Of a stretch of 64,000 nt of DNA, positions 19,836-29,316 are shown one piece after another (position 1 is the stretch's first letter; each line of letters opens with the position of its first letter). The DNA lies in contig JAUPFT010000001.1 in the NCBI GenBank assembly GCA_036936625.1, positions 9,010,031-9,074,030 on the forward strand. Reading direction: 5' to 3'. The notes under the pieces are model-generated. The model had not been told where the DNA came from. It searched no databases and was given only the letters and a program-made list of their open reading frames with translations. A program made the translations under genes and the position numbers. The DNA comes from Parnassius smintheus behrii (Eukaryota > Arthropoda > Insecta > Lepidoptera > Papilionidae).

Positions 19836-21149
19836 TTAACTACTATAGTCTACAGTAACATTTCTGTTTTTATCTATCTCAATAATATTATCAAACTCAG
19901 CATAAACTATACAGTTAATTGTTTGTATTAGTGAGGATTCAAATCGTACTTCTAATCTTACACTACCATGCTTTATGAGATTCCAATGAGCTGATGAGTT
20001 GGCTGATAAATCAGGAGTTAAGTCAAATGCTAATAGACAGTAACCTCTGGCATACTGTTCACAAGAGATTCCATTTCCTTCATTAAGAAAGTGAATACCA
20101 GTTCCCGAGAATAGAGTATGATATGCTGATGTAAATATGCTATTATTAAAAGATGGTTGCAAAGCTTTTGAAGGTATTTGTTGACCATCAATATATAAGC
20201 TGAAAGAATTAATACCATAGTTTTCAAAGTTAAATGGATTTTTAGTAAGGGAACCATTAAATGCAGAATTGTTCACAAATCCAATTATACATCTTTTGGG
20301 TACCTGCCCTAAAAATATATTATCAAGAGTTTTTCCTTGAACACCCGATGGAATTGTTAAAACTTTTACTTCAGCTCGAGTAATAGGATATTTAGCAGTG
20401 GTAGAAGCTAAAACTTTTTGATGTGCGAGTAATACGCTTGGATTAATTCGTGCTCGTCGAACAATAAGAGTTGCGTCCGTAATGCAAACTTTAAACTTTA
20501 CATCGTTTGACCCAGCAATTAAATTAAAGCTCTCTCTCGATCGAACCAATTTAACACTCATTTCAACACCATTAATTAAAAATTTATCTTGGTTGAAAAT
20601 GTCACCGTGAAGATGACCAATCATTTCTATTTCCTTACTTTCACTAATCAATTCCTGTCTTTTAACAAATCCCATGTTTTTACCATCCGTAGAATCCATT
20701 TTTCCTGCTGTATCATCATACCAAAGACTACAAGTAAGATGAGATTGTTTAGCAGCAGGAGCATAGTTTAAAAGGGTTTCCATGTATGCTCGATATGCAT
20801 AGGTATTATTAGGTGGTGATACAAGTTTTTGGTTTAAATAAACATCAAGTTGACTAAAAAGTGAATGCAGCCAATTATTTACAGGTGCTACTATTGTAGT
20901 AGATATCAAGTTAGTTGAATCTTGATTTAATACTTTTGCCTTTATGTGGAGTAATGTATGAGACAAATCTATGTAGTCATCGCCTGTCCCAGGAACTTGA
21001 AACTCGATAGGTCCATCATCACCAAGAGATGAAATTGGTTTATAATGAATCCACAATCCATTTTCAATGCTAGTTTGTGTAGACGGTAGTGCAAACAAAT
21101 CCAATTCTGACTTAACGCACTCGCAAGAATGATTATGAAGGAAAGACAT
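19836..21149 (-). CDS. MCP: Polinton major capsid protein (double jelly-roll, hexon-like)
   Basis: 437 aa. The opening SFLHNHSCECVKSELDLFAL followed by an IENGLWIHYKPI block, the GDDYIDLSHTLLHIKAKV strand region and the central LYIDGQQIPSKALQPSF segment match the large protein shared by animal Polintons and adintoviruses (often annotated as F54H12.2-like). That protein is taken to be a double jelly-roll capsid protein forming hexon-like trimers. No transmembrane segment is visible. It is the last gene of the minus-strand cluster, 2 bp after the pVI-like gene. The assignment rests on recognising the family, not on structure comparison. Confidence 0.85.
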   Translation of the reverse strand: MSFLHNHSCECVKSELDLFALPSTQTSIENGLWIHYKPISSLGDDGPIEFQVPGTGDDYIDLSHTLLHIKAKVLNQDSTNLISTTIVAPVNNWLHSLFSQLDVYLNQKLVSPPNNTYAYRAYMETLLNYAPAAKQSHLTCSLWYDDTAGKMDSTDGKNMGFVKRQELISESKEIEMIGHLHGDIFNQDKFLINGVEMSVKLVRSRESFNLIAGSNDVKFKVCITDATLIVRRARINPSVLLAHQKVLASTTAKYPITRAEVKVLTIPSGVQGKTLDNIFLGQVPKRCIIGFVNNSAFNGSLTKNPFNFENYGINSFSLYIDGQQIPSKALQPSFNNSIFTSAYHTLFSGTGIHFLNEGNGISCEQYARGYCLLAFDLTPDLSANSSAHWNLIKHGSVRLEVRFESSLIQTINCIVYAEFDNIIEIDKNRNVTVDYSS

Positions 21150-21151
21150 AT

Positions 21152-21610
21152 TTAATTTGAAAATATATCTATGTTATTTTTTGGTTTTAGACCAAGTTTT
21201 TTCGCAGCTTTCACTTTAGCAGTTAATGGTGGTATGAACGAGGTCAATCGTTTTCTTTTAGTTTTATACCCAGATCCTGTCATGTTAAATTGATCAATTT
21301 TCTCATCAGCCTTTCGTTTTAAATTCGTACTAACTTGCTTTAGACGATCTTTTATTGAGGCTTCCATAGGACGCGCTTGAACCATATCCGATAAAAGTCC
21401 TACTCCAGCGTTTAATGCCTCCTTACCAATCACTCGAGCACCACTTGAAAGTAAAGGTAAAACTGATCTAAATAACCCCCCTAAGAAGCTCCCAATACCA
21501 TGACCGCGTTGGTATGGTGCACCCTTATAAATTACTCCAACTCCTGACCCAGCTTGATGTGTATAATAATTTTCATATGGACATTTATGATGATCACGAA
21601 GAGAATTCAT
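21152..21610 (-). CDS. pVI-like small virion protein with protease sites
   Basis: 152 aa. It has a hydrophobic, possibly amphipathic stretch at 39-59 (IGSFLGGLFRSVLPLLSSG) and a basic C-terminal third (KTKRKR). Three sites fit the adenain consensus [MILNQ]-x-G-x|G: QAGS|G (19-23), NAGV|G (68-72) and MTGS|G (110-114). A small basic precursor with a membrane-active segment released by the virion protease is the adenovirus protein VI/X pattern, so a capsid-internal, membrane-disrupting role is inferred. Its start codon abuts the end of the minor capsid gene. Confidence 0.7.
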   Translation of the reverse strand: MNSLRDHHKCPYENYYTHQAGSGVGVIYKGAPYQRGHGIGSFLGGLFRSVLPLLSSGARVIGKEALNAGVGLLSDMVQARPMEASIKDRLKQVSTNLKRKADEKIDQFNMTGSGYKTKRKRLTSFIPPLTAKVKAAKKLGLKPKNNIDIFSN

Positions 21611-22377
21611 TATAATAATTTTCGGAAATGTAGTTTAATACACACGGTTCCAAACTGGAATGGTATTTTTTGTCCTGTGCTCGATCTTATAACTATTTCC
21701 AGCGTATCGAACTCTCTTCGCATAACAGGTAAGTAATGAGGTTGAGAGAAAACGTGCATTTTATTTGCACCATAAATGTATTTTGTAGGATCTAATGAAA
21801 TGACTCTTAGTAAAGGAGTCATAACATCACCCACAATCTGAGGATCGATAATGTCACAATATAGAAAGAGTTGAGATGGTAGCCCTAAGTGTAAATTAGC
21901 AGGACACTTTCCAAAATTTCTCTCTAGGAGATTTTTATTTGGTTCATAACCTAGTTGTAAACTTAATTTGGGTGATAATGTTACGGATGTTATATTTTTA
22001 TCCAAAACAGAAATAGACACAAATTTTGTTATTTCATCATAGCGAAATTTCAAGTTCTCTCCGATACCATTTAACACTCTTAAAATATGCTCAACGTTAT
22101 CATAGTTGGTAGCTGGAAATTGTTTTTTGTAGTACACTGTGGATGGTTTATCTTCATTAGGCATTAACATAGATTTTGTAATGTATATAACATTTTCATG
22201 ATCTTGAACAGTAAACATGGTACATGGATATTGAAACTCGACAACTCCAACCGACCATTCACCTTCTAATTTAATAGCTTTCGGTAATTTCGTTGAAAAA
22301 TTTGTGGTCTTGTTATCAGGAAAGTATTCCATTGAACTATTGCTGAGCAAAGTTAAATAAAAACTTTCTTTACTCAT
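21610..22377 (-). CDS. mCP: Polinton minor capsid protein (penton-like, single jelly-roll)
   Basis: 255 aa. The opening ESFYLTLLSNSSMEYFPDN with NFSTKLPKAIKLEGEWSVGV is characteristic of the Polinton/adintovirus penton protein. The rest is beta-rich, with the LSLQLGYEPN and GLPSQLFLYCDIIDPQIVGD segments expected of that family. It would occupy capsid vertices. It overlaps the integrase stop/start by 4 nt (22374-22377). Confidence 0.85.
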   Translation of the reverse strand: MSKESFYLTLLSNSSMEYFPDNKTTNFSTKLPKAIKLEGEWSVGVVEFQYPCTMFTVQDHENVIYITKSMLMPNEDKPSTVYYKKQFPATNYDNVEHILRVLNGIGENLKFRYDEITKFVSISVLDKNITSVTLSPKLSLQLGYEPNKNLLERNFGKCPANLHLGLPSQLFLYCDIIDPQIVGDVMTPLLRVISLDPTKYIYGANKMHVFSQPHYLPVMRREFDTLEIVIRSSTGQKIPFQFGTVCIKLHFRKLL

Positions 22378-23474
22378 ATTTCTTTTAAACTAGAAGCTAA
22401 AATCCAACTGTTAAATTTATCTGGATAACCTTTCCACTTCACTAATACTTCTTTTCTGTTACCTGAGTAACGAGTGTCAATTATTTTATCTATTTTATAT
22501 TGTGAGGTGGGGTTGTAAGTGATTTTCTGTAATTCTCTTTCATAAAAAGTACCAACTATTGGTTCATTTTGTAAATCTGTTATTGTATAAACAACCCATG
22601 GAGATCTATCAATTATTGAAGATATAATAAATATTTCATCACTCCAATTTGATTCATATCCTTTTTGGAAAGCATGTTTATATTTAGTTATTCGAACATA
22701 ATCACCCACATTGAAATTTGGTTTAGGATTTTCTAAAGAAAGTTTGTTTGACCGTCTATCATAAAGATTAGTCCAAACTGTCATAATATTGTTGGAATTT
22801 ACATCACATGGGCACATCTTAATACTAGAGTGAAAGCTGTGATTGTAAGAGTATATTAAATCTTGTAAAACATCTATATATCTATAAGTATTATTATGAG
22901 TGAAATAACGCCACATTTTCATTTTTATTGTTATTTGAAATCTTTCAACAATACTGGCCTTAATGTCAGGATTGTTAGTGGTATAGTAATTAATCTTTTT
23001 GGATTTAAAGTATTTTTGTACATCTTTTGAAACAAATTCTGTACCTTTATCAGATTGTATGTGAGTAGGTGCTAAATTACTTTCAGTAAATATACTTTCA
23101 AAACATTCTTTAGTTGTTTCTGAGTTTTTCTTTTTCATTGTTCTTGCAAAAGCATATTTACTAAATACATCAATAACACAAAGTATATGCTTGAAACCAT
23201 CATTATATTGAGAATAAGTTCGCATATCACTTAAATCAGCTTGCCACAGTTCATTAATATTTGATAGAATGTACCTATTACGCGGGAATTTTTTTCGAAT
23301 GGGTTTATGTAATGTGTATGTTTCTTGTGATTTTAACCATTCCTTTACTTGCTTTTTATTCATTTTACCCTTCATGGCTTTTGATAATTTATCAATACTA
23401 CCAAAACCAGCGAGATTAGATGGATCATAATAAATCCTGTTAATTTCTTCTAGTACGGGGTCCATTTTTCCCAC
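22374..23474 (-). CDS. INT: Polinton integrase (RVE type, with chromodomain)
   Basis: 366 aa. The retroviral-type core has D80 (LWQADLSDM), D142 (QSDKGTEF) and E177 (ASIVERFQ), a DD34E spacing. A basic SH3-like region follows (about 250-300, NVGDYVRITKYKHAF), then a C-terminal chromodomain at about 322-366 (YKIDKIIDTRYSGNRKEVLV...WKGYP...SW), which in Polintons and some retrotransposons may steer integration to chromatin marks. The enzyme joins element ends to host DNA and leaves the 6-bp duplication seen here. The start overlaps the upstream gene by 25 nt. All catalytic residues are present. Confidence 0.95.
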   Translation of the reverse strand: MGKMDPVLEEINRIYYDPSNLAGFGSIDKLSKAMKGKMNKKQVKEWLKSQETYTLHKPIRKKFPRNRYILSNINELWQADLSDMRTYSQYNDGFKHILCVIDVFSKYAFARTMKKKNSETTKECFESIFTESNLAPTHIQSDKGTEFVSKDVQKYFKSKKINYYTTNNPDIKASIVERFQITIKMKMWRYFTHNNTYRYIDVLQDLIYSYNHSFHSSIKMCPCDVNSNNIMTVWTNLYDRRSNKLSLENPKPNFNVGDYVRITKYKHAFQKGYESNWSDEIFIISSIIDRSPWVVYTITDLQNEPIVGTFYERELQKITYNPTSQYKIDKIIDTRYSGNRKEVLVKWKGYPDKFNSWILASSLKEI

Positions 23475-24253
23475 TCAAGCCTTTTACGTATTTTAGTTGT
23501 AGACTTTTTATCTCTACTGCTCGGTGTAGAAAACTCTTGAAATTCAATCTCAGAGGGTTTGTTCAGATCTTTTGCTTGAAGTTGGTTAATAAACTCACAT
23601 CTCTTTGGATTTCCAATATAAGTAAGTGGTACTTTAATATCTTTTAATGCTTCAGCAAATCTATCCCACCCTACTGGATCACTTCTTTTTAAGGGTCTTA
23701 GTGAATCATTTATTAAATCAACAATATTACTTCCAGGAATTTTTTCATTATCAATTATGACTGTACCTTCATTATCCCAATGTATTTTACCTTTACTTGT
23801 TTCAACTAAGTTTAATAATAACTGTCCTTTTTTATTATAAGTATTTGGTATTAAACTGAGTATTTGAGCTGGTGTGTAAAGTGGATTTTCAACATTTTCT
23901 TTACTTTTGATGGATCGATTCTCCTCCAACAAAGATTCAGCATCAACTGAAGTTTTTAGATCTCTATCTTTATTTTTAAAACCAATTTTAGACTCGTTTG
24001 AATCTTCATTAGATGTATCAGAATAAATTGGTAATCTGAGTGGTTGACGATCCTCTTCGGTAAAATGAAGGTATCTTTGCAGTGTTTGTAAATATAACAT
24101 CCATTTCTTTCGGTCTTCCGTCTTACTATTCATAATATTTTGCATTTCAATATCTAATCGAGATAAACTACTACTCGTATTAACCTTATTTTCTTGTTTT
24201 AATTTTTCAATCAATCCAGGTTCGATAAGTATCATTTTCTTTGCATTTTCCAT
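23450..24253 (-). CDS. conserved Polinton-associated protein of unknown function
   Basis: 267 aa. The C-terminal two-thirds holds a compact domain (about 125-230: NPLYTPAQILSLIPNTYNKK, then GSNIVDLINDSLRPLKRSDP and VGWDRFAEALKDIKVPLTYI) of a kind I associate with proteins near Polinton and retroelement genes in many animals. No enzymatic motif is visible. The N-terminal part is charged and Ser-rich. It sits between the hydrophobic-tail protein and integrase in the minus-strand cluster, overlapping integrase by 25 nt, which suggests a virion or replication role. Function unknown. Confidence 0.75.
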   Translation of the reverse strand: MENAKKMILIEPGLIEKLKQENKVNTSSSLSRLDIEMQNIMNSKTEDRKKWMLYLQTLQRYLHFTEEDRQPLRLPIYSDTSNEDSNESKIGFKNKDRDLKTSVDAESLLEENRSIKSKENVENPLYTPAQILSLIPNTYNKKGQLLLNLVETSKGKIHWDNEGTVIIDNEKIPGSNIVDLINDSLRPLKRSDPVGWDRFAEALKDIKVPLTYIGNPKRCEFINQLQAKDLNKPSEIEFQEFSTPSSRDKKSTTKIRKRLEWEKWTPY

Positions 24254-24254
24254 G

Positions 24255-24584
24255 TTAACTGGCTAGTCCACTCACTAATCCACTCAATATTGCACCTAAT
24301 ATTATTGGTAAGAAAGCCCCTCCTTTTTGTATAATTATATTTTTTCTTAGTTTATGTTTACACTTACGCACTATTTGACGGAGTATATTTTTGTGTTTAT
24401 TCAATTTTTGTTTATCTTGATCTTTAAGAGGTACTTTTCCTTGTAAAACGTTATGAATACACTCACAAATACAGTTAATTTCTTCTTCATCACACGTTTT
24501 AAGTAATGCTCTTTGATATTTTGGTTTAAGCGTATGCAAAGCGTTTAGCAAATGTTTATGCGTTGTGAGTCGACGATGCATCAT
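24255..24584 (-). CDS. small basic protein with hydrophobic C-terminal peptide
   Basis: 109 aa. The N-terminal 85 residues are helical-looking and basic with several Cys (ICECIHN); the C-terminal 20 residues (90-109) are hydrophobic and glycine-rich (FLPIILGAILSGLVSG). QKGG|A at 86-90 fits the second adenain consensus [MILNQ]-x-G-G|x, so the viral protease could free the tail as a membrane-active peptide; this is inference. It overlaps the ATPase gene by 4 nt (24581-24584). Confidence 0.7.
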   Translation of the reverse strand: MMHRRLTTHKHLLNALHTLKPKYQRALLKTCDEEEINCICECIHNVLQGKVPLKDQDKQKLNKHKNILRQIVRKCKHKLRKNIIIQKGGAFLPIILGAILSGLVSGLAS

Positions 24585-25240
24585 TTAGCAATGATTTGAA
24601 ATGTTTGATTCTTGGTGTATTTAAACTCTTTTGTGGGAACGTAGACTGTGCAGAAACCATTAAATGGGAAGACATTTGTCTTGATACGACAAAAATCATT
24701 GGTATTCTGTTTTAAATCTACCATTAAATATCCATGCGCCTCTAGAGTTGCATCCCTGTAGGCATCTTCAATAAATTTTGGGTTATCTGGTGACACTTGT
24801 CGTGCTAAATATCTTATTTGAGTTTTATCTCGAGGGTTTTTAAAATATATTATATAACTTGATTTTAAGGATATGTCTCTTTGCCCTTTACCCTGATGAA
24901 ATAAATTTTGTGTTAAATAAAATACACTAAGATTCCTGTGATGACTACCTTTTGTAAATATATCCACAATTCTTCCATCGGACTCTCTCATTAGATCATC
25001 AATAATAACAAGATGTGGGTTTTCACCGTCAAACATATTAACATTTGGAATTCCTTGATGGTAGTTAACATTTGGTAAATTATATAAAGGTTGCATTTCA
25101 TCAAAGCACCATGTGATCTGATTAAAATCACAATTACATATTTCTGTAACTGATTTTATGAAATTTGTTACAAAATTTGACTTCCCACATCCACTTGGCC
25201 CCGCCACAATAGCAGTAAACGGATGGATAAAGTGAAACAT
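24581..25240 (-). CDS. ATP: genome-packaging ATPase (FtsK/HerA superfamily)
   Basis: 219 aa, typical for Polinton and adintovirus packaging ATPases. Walker A is GPSGCGKS at 14-21 near the N-terminus; Walker B is LVIIDD at 77-82; a sensor-like SVFYLTQNLF and the TKGSHHRNLS segment follow. It should drive DNA into preformed capsids. It is the first gene of the minus-strand structural cluster, separated by about 325 bp from the end of PolB. Confidence 0.93.
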   Translation of the reverse strand: MFHFIHPFTAIVAGPSGCGKSNFVTNFIKSVTEICNCDFNQITWCFDEMQPLYNLPNVNYHQGIPNVNMFDGENPHLVIIDDLMRESDGRIVDIFTKGSHHRNLSVFYLTQNLFHQGKGQRDISLKSSYIIYFKNPRDKTQIRYLARQVSPDNPKFIEDAYRDATLEAHGYLMVDLKQNTNDFCRIKTNVFPFNGFCTVYVPTKEFKYTKNQTFQIIAK

Positions 25241-25565
25241 TACACACGTATAAAGTACTAAGGGGTGAAATAAAAAATGAAAGTGTTGGTGTTAACAATT
25301 AATATATATTGCAAACATTATATAAAACAGAATGATCTGTATACTATTTCTAACACAATTAGTACATCATAATTTTACAATCAACTCAACCTCAAATAAA
25401 TGCACACACACACGCAAATATAAACAACAATTAACTTAAATTATTTACAATAAAACAACGATTAAATATGTAATAAACTCTACGTCATATTATACTATTA
25501 TCATTATTTTACAATCAATACAAATTTTATTTACATGCAGACATAAAATTAAAAACTATCAACAC
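25241..25565. other. intergenic gap between PolB and ATPase
   Basis: AT-rich (with a CACACACACG run near 25403), no coding frame. It probably holds the PolB 3' end and the promoter of the ATPase-to-capsid cluster on the minus strand; no clear TATA element stands out. Confidence 0.45.
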
Positions 25566-28500
25566 TTAACGCAGTTTATAATGACCCCAAGCTAATGTTT
25601 CAATATTATTATCTAAAATATGCCTCTTTGTGTCATTATATGATAAACCAATCTTATTTAATTTTTGTGTAAAAATTGTGTGTTTAATTGATTTAAATCT
25701 AAGCATACTATAATATTGCACTTTTTTATTAAATAGAGAAGACTTATAATTATCCATGGTCATCTTTTTAGTGGTACATTTATTTACCCCTTTTGCCTTG
25801 GCTATAGTCTTATTCTCTAAGTTAAAAGCGTACATTTTGGATCGTAAACCCACAAATTCTTTCATGATTTTACCATTATTTTCATCTTTAAAAAAACCTA
25901 ATTTCTTTTTATTTAATTTTGGATATTCAAAAATATTATTTGCATCATAAGCTGAGGTATCAAAGTATGATGAAAGGTCAGGTTTTATATCAGAGTAAAA
26001 ATCATCTGTAAATATATGATATATTAAACTATCCGTATCTGTATACAATAATTTGATTTTACTAAACTTTTTAACCATATAGTTATAATGAAAATCATAC
26101 ATTAATGTTTTTGAAATATCTAAAATGCAAAACCCTAAATAAATTGGTTTGTTATATATTAACTTTGTTTTTCGCAACTGAACCGCAACTAGGTTTTCCG
26201 AAAATACTGAAAGACTATGAAATTGTGGTTTAGCGATTAGATCTTGAACACCTAAAGCTTTGCCCTGGTTCTCCCAGTGTGTAACTAATTTTATGTTAAC
26301 CCTTTTTTCAATATTCTCCATAGTCTTTCCGAAGACTGAATTATTCATTAATTTATAAAAATCTTTTTCGAAATCTGATTTTGCTAACGTTCTTAATTTT
26401 GTGTTTAGATCTATGTACATCTTCAACCAGCGAGACTGTTTAAATTTTAAAACTCTATGAATTTTAGTTAATTTAACCCCCATTTCTATGCACTGCTTTA
26501 AATTTCTGTAATGAATTACATATTTATCTTTATTATTTAAATTTGGGACTAGTTTATTTTCATTAATATTGCCTGCACAAATGTTTTCGGGGCATAAAGG
26601 AAAGTCCGAATGTAAATCATGAAGTTCATCTGGATATTCCAAATCAACTTCTAAAATAAAACCGAAGTTCGATGTCTCAGACACATTAAATTCTGTATTC
26701 GGATTTACCCATTCGAATCCACCAGTAGGAAGACATTGAGACATAGCCCAACCATATAAATTGTTGGCATCAAAATATATGATATATGAATTTGGTTTCC
26801 CTGCATCATAATCCCCCATATATTTGTTATTAGCTCTAGCATAACGATTACTACATTGACATACACCACCCCTGATACCTGATCTAATAAATGCAATTTT
26901 CTCATAATCTGTTAAAAGTTCTAATTCTATTTTTGTATATTTTAACATTGCATCCCAACTTAAACCGGGTGCTGTGTAATAATGGGCAGGGTCTAAATCA
27001 TAAGTATTAATACATAACTTTCTAAAGTTTTCAAATACATCGGTTAAAAGTAAAACGTCTGTTTTTAAATACAGGTTTGAATAATCTAGCATATTACAAC
27101 ACCCAAAGTGTTCCCAAACATCTTTAGCATGATTGTAATCATCATTTGAAATATGGGAATCTGTGAGCGAGCTATAAAAAAATTTTTGTTCGGGGAGCGA
27201 TGTTAGGCTTAAACTATCATAATTAGTCATAAGTTCATATGGATAAACGCCTTTCCGTTTTAAACGAAAGAAATCTTCATCATTAGGATAATTTCTACGT
27301 AATTCTTGAAATTGATCATTACTGAGATTTTTGGCCAATTCTTCTAATTTACATGATAAAAACTTAAATGAATCTATGAATCTTAATATAATTTCGTGGT
27401 TATTCATTTTTAATTTTTTGGAAAAGGATATATATTTTTCTTTATTTTGAGGGATAACTTCGACTTCACCATCACAAAAGTTTAACGCGTGAACAATAAA
27501 ATGAGCATCATAGCGACTAAGGTTGTGTAAAAATATTGGTATATAACGAGGTTTTCTGAACTTCGAGCTACATGATCCGTGAGCAACACCTATAAAACTA
27601 CCGGTGTACCAATCAAAATTATAAAAATGTTCTGCTAACTCTGTTTCACAAATATGACAAATGGTTGCATTTGAAATTTGGTTTTTGTCTTCATTTGTTA
27701 GCGGAAGTGGAGGATATTTTTGAATTCTATTTATTTCTTTGAGATTGTTAGATAAACTTTCCATAAACACTTGTGCACAGTTGGGTCCGCAATACGTTAC
27801 ATATTTTGATAATTTATCATCATATGAACATTTTATATAATAACCAAAACTATGTACTTCATGTTTCTGAATATTGTGTGTGAAAGGTTTGGAAGGATCG
27901 TTAGAACATGATTCTATTGGTTTTAAAAATGCTTCAAAATCAGCATAAACTACGAATGGTATCTTCAACTTTTTTTCATAACTATCAAATTTAATTTTAT
28001 CATTTGAAATAGGTTGACCAAACCAATTCTTTTTTTTAAAAGTTTCACTGTTTGGTAATTCTGTACAAATGTGGGCACAATCGTATTGTTCATGGTTATT
28101 TAAACTTTCCTTAGATGGAAAGTGAAGTAGACATGCTTCGCAAATATACATGATGTGACCGTCTTTTGAAATTTGTTTACTAACTAACCGCGATAAATTT
28201 TTTATGTAACAATAATGATTTTTTGTATCCTTGGAAAAAAATAATAAATTGATATGTCTATCTTTACGACACTTTGTTAAAAATAATGGACCTACTATAG
28301 AATTACATCGTTTTTCTTTATTATATTCTAACCCAAAAACATTAATACTAATATCATTTAATTTCTCTACTTTTGCTATGTCAGAAATTTTAACTGGAAA
28401 GGAAATACCATCAAATTTAAGTTTATTTGCATGTTTAACGTACGATGATACACGATCCGCGTCTTTGTTTACGGGATATAACGCCGAGAGTAACGCCCAT

Positions 28501-29276
28501 TTAAAACAAAAATAATCCTTGCTTTTTACATTTATAACAGCCTTTTTTAATTTTATGTCACGAGGAAGATCTATGTATGAAGTACCGCGTAGGGGGTTAA
28601 ATTTATTAACATTCATGTCTATAGATTTTATGTGTTTTAGACTCCATCCACTATCTTTTTTTTCAAATGCACTAATTTTAGTAGCAATTGTATCATTTAA
28701 AGATGAAAAAAAAATATTTAAGTCATCTCCTTGACAAATAATATAGTTAATCGTTTGAAAATCGAACGTATCATGAATATCTTTAGTTTGTTGAAGAAAA
28801 TCAGCATGCAATATGAAGTTTACTTTAAAAATTATGTGTTGATGAATACACTCTTGTATTAAAAATAAAATATCATCTTTAATAGAATTTAAAAATAGTT
28901 CAGGAGTTTCAAAATTTACCAATGTCGAACTATCTACTCTACTCTTGATTTTATAAGTTAAAATCCTATTTCCAAAAGCAGATTCAATAACACTAACGTT
29001 TGATAAAGAATTATGTGAATTTAAAAGATTATTTTTGTGAACATTAACTTTAAAATGATTAGCTAAATACCGTTTCTTGATAAATATATGACACGTTAGA
29101 CATTCCACTTGATCATCGTTACTGATACTGTTCCCTGCAGAGGTAGGCGCTTCTGCTTCCGTTGTTGGTTTTTTGATGATCTTGGGTTCTTTGCTGCTCG
29201 TTCGCTTCGTTCCTCTTCCAAGTTGTAGTGGTTGACTACTAAAATGTTTAAATTTATTAAAAACTGTACAAGACAT
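25566..29276 (-). CDS. PolB: protein-primed family B DNA polymerase
   Basis: 1,236 aa, uninterrupted. N-terminal C2H2-like finger C59-x2-C62-x11-H74-x5-H80; a region at about 250-360 with YFCFKWALLSALYPV and a later HYCYIKNL segment, reminiscent of a papain-like/OTU fold (uncertain); a second finger at about 374-397 (CEACLLHFPS...H). The exonuclease has ExoI YADFEAF (about 442), ExoII NLSRYDAHF (about 582) and ExoIII YLKTDVLLL (about 734). The polymerase has motif A YFDANNLYGW (about 832), motif B NNSVFGKTMEN (about 975) and motif C YTDTDS (about 1079). It replicates the linear element from its TIR ends using a protein primer. A short upstream exon may add an N-terminal extension (see 29317-29510). 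Confidence 0.95.
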   Translation of the reverse strand: MSCTVFNKFKHFSSQPLQLGRGTKRTSSKEPKIIKKPTTEAEAPTSAGNSISNDDQVECLTCHIFIKKRYLANHFKVNVHKNNLLNSHNSLSNVSVIESAFGNRILTYKIKSRVDSSTLVNFETPELFLNSIKDDILFLIQECIHQHIIFKVNFILHADFLQQTKDIHDTFDFQTINYIICQGDDLNIFFSSLNDTIATKISAFEKKDSGWSLKHIKSIDMNVNKFNPLRGTSYIDLPRDIKLKKAVINVKSKDYFCFKWALLSALYPVNKDADRVSSYVKHANKLKFDGISFPVKISDIAKVEKLNDISINVFGLEYNKEKRCNSIVGPLFLTKCRKDRHINLLFFSKDTKNHYCYIKNLSRLVSKQISKDGHIMYICEACLLHFPSKESLNNHEQYDCAHICTELPNSETFKKKNWFGQPISNDKIKFDSYEKKLKIPFVVYADFEAFLKPIESCSNDPSKPFTHNIQKHEVHSFGYYIKCSYDDKLSKYVTYCGPNCAQVFMESLSNNLKEINRIQKYPPLPLTNEDKNQISNATICHICETELAEHFYNFDWYTGSFIGVAHGSCSSKFRKPRYIPIFLHNLSRYDAHFIVHALNFCDGEVEVIPQNKEKYISFSKKLKMNNHEIILRFIDSFKFLSCKLEELAKNLSNDQFQELRRNYPNDEDFFRLKRKGVYPYELMTNYDSLSLTSLPEQKFFYSSLTDSHISNDDYNHAKDVWEHFGCCNMLDYSNLYLKTDVLLLTDVFENFRKLCINTYDLDPAHYYTAPGLSWDAMLKYTKIELELLTDYEKIAFIRSGIRGGVCQCSNRYARANNKYMGDYDAGKPNSYIIYFDANNLYGWAMSQCLPTGGFEWVNPNTEFNVSETSNFGFILEVDLEYPDELHDLHSDFPLCPENICAGNINENKLVPNLNNKDKYVIHYRNLKQCIEMGVKLTKIHRVLKFKQSRWLKMYIDLNTKLRTLAKSDFEKDFYKLMNNSVFGKTMENIEKRVNIKLVTHWENQGKALGVQDLIAKPQFHSLSVFSENLVAVQLRKTKLIYNKPIYLGFCILDISKTLMYDFHYNYMVKKFSKIKLLYTDTDSLIYHIFTDDFYSDIKPDLSSYFDTSAYDANNIFEYPKLNKKKLGFFKDENNGKIMKEFVGLRSKMYAFNLENKTIAKAKGVNKCTTKKMTMDNYKSSLFNKKVQYYSMLRFKSIKHTIFTQKLNKIGLSYNDTKRHILDNNIETLAWGHYKLR

Positions 29277-29316
29277 TGTGTAAATTATGATCGAAATGAA
29301 TGTTTATTTTACTTAC
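29239..29316 (-). other. predicted 78-nt intron joining the acidic 5' exon to PolB
   Basis: On the minus strand TTTAA|GTAAGTAAAA is a strong donor, and TTTAAACATTTTAG|TAGTCA, 78 nt later, a good acceptor after a T-rich stretch. Phase 2 on both sides keeps the 29317-29510 frame in register with PolB from residue 14 on. The ATG used for the unspliced PolB frame lies inside the intron. Confidence 0.55.

Noticed and set aside
28231..28734. Plus-strand frames of 94 and 71 aa inside PolB
   Set aside because: Antisense shadows of the intact polymerase gene.
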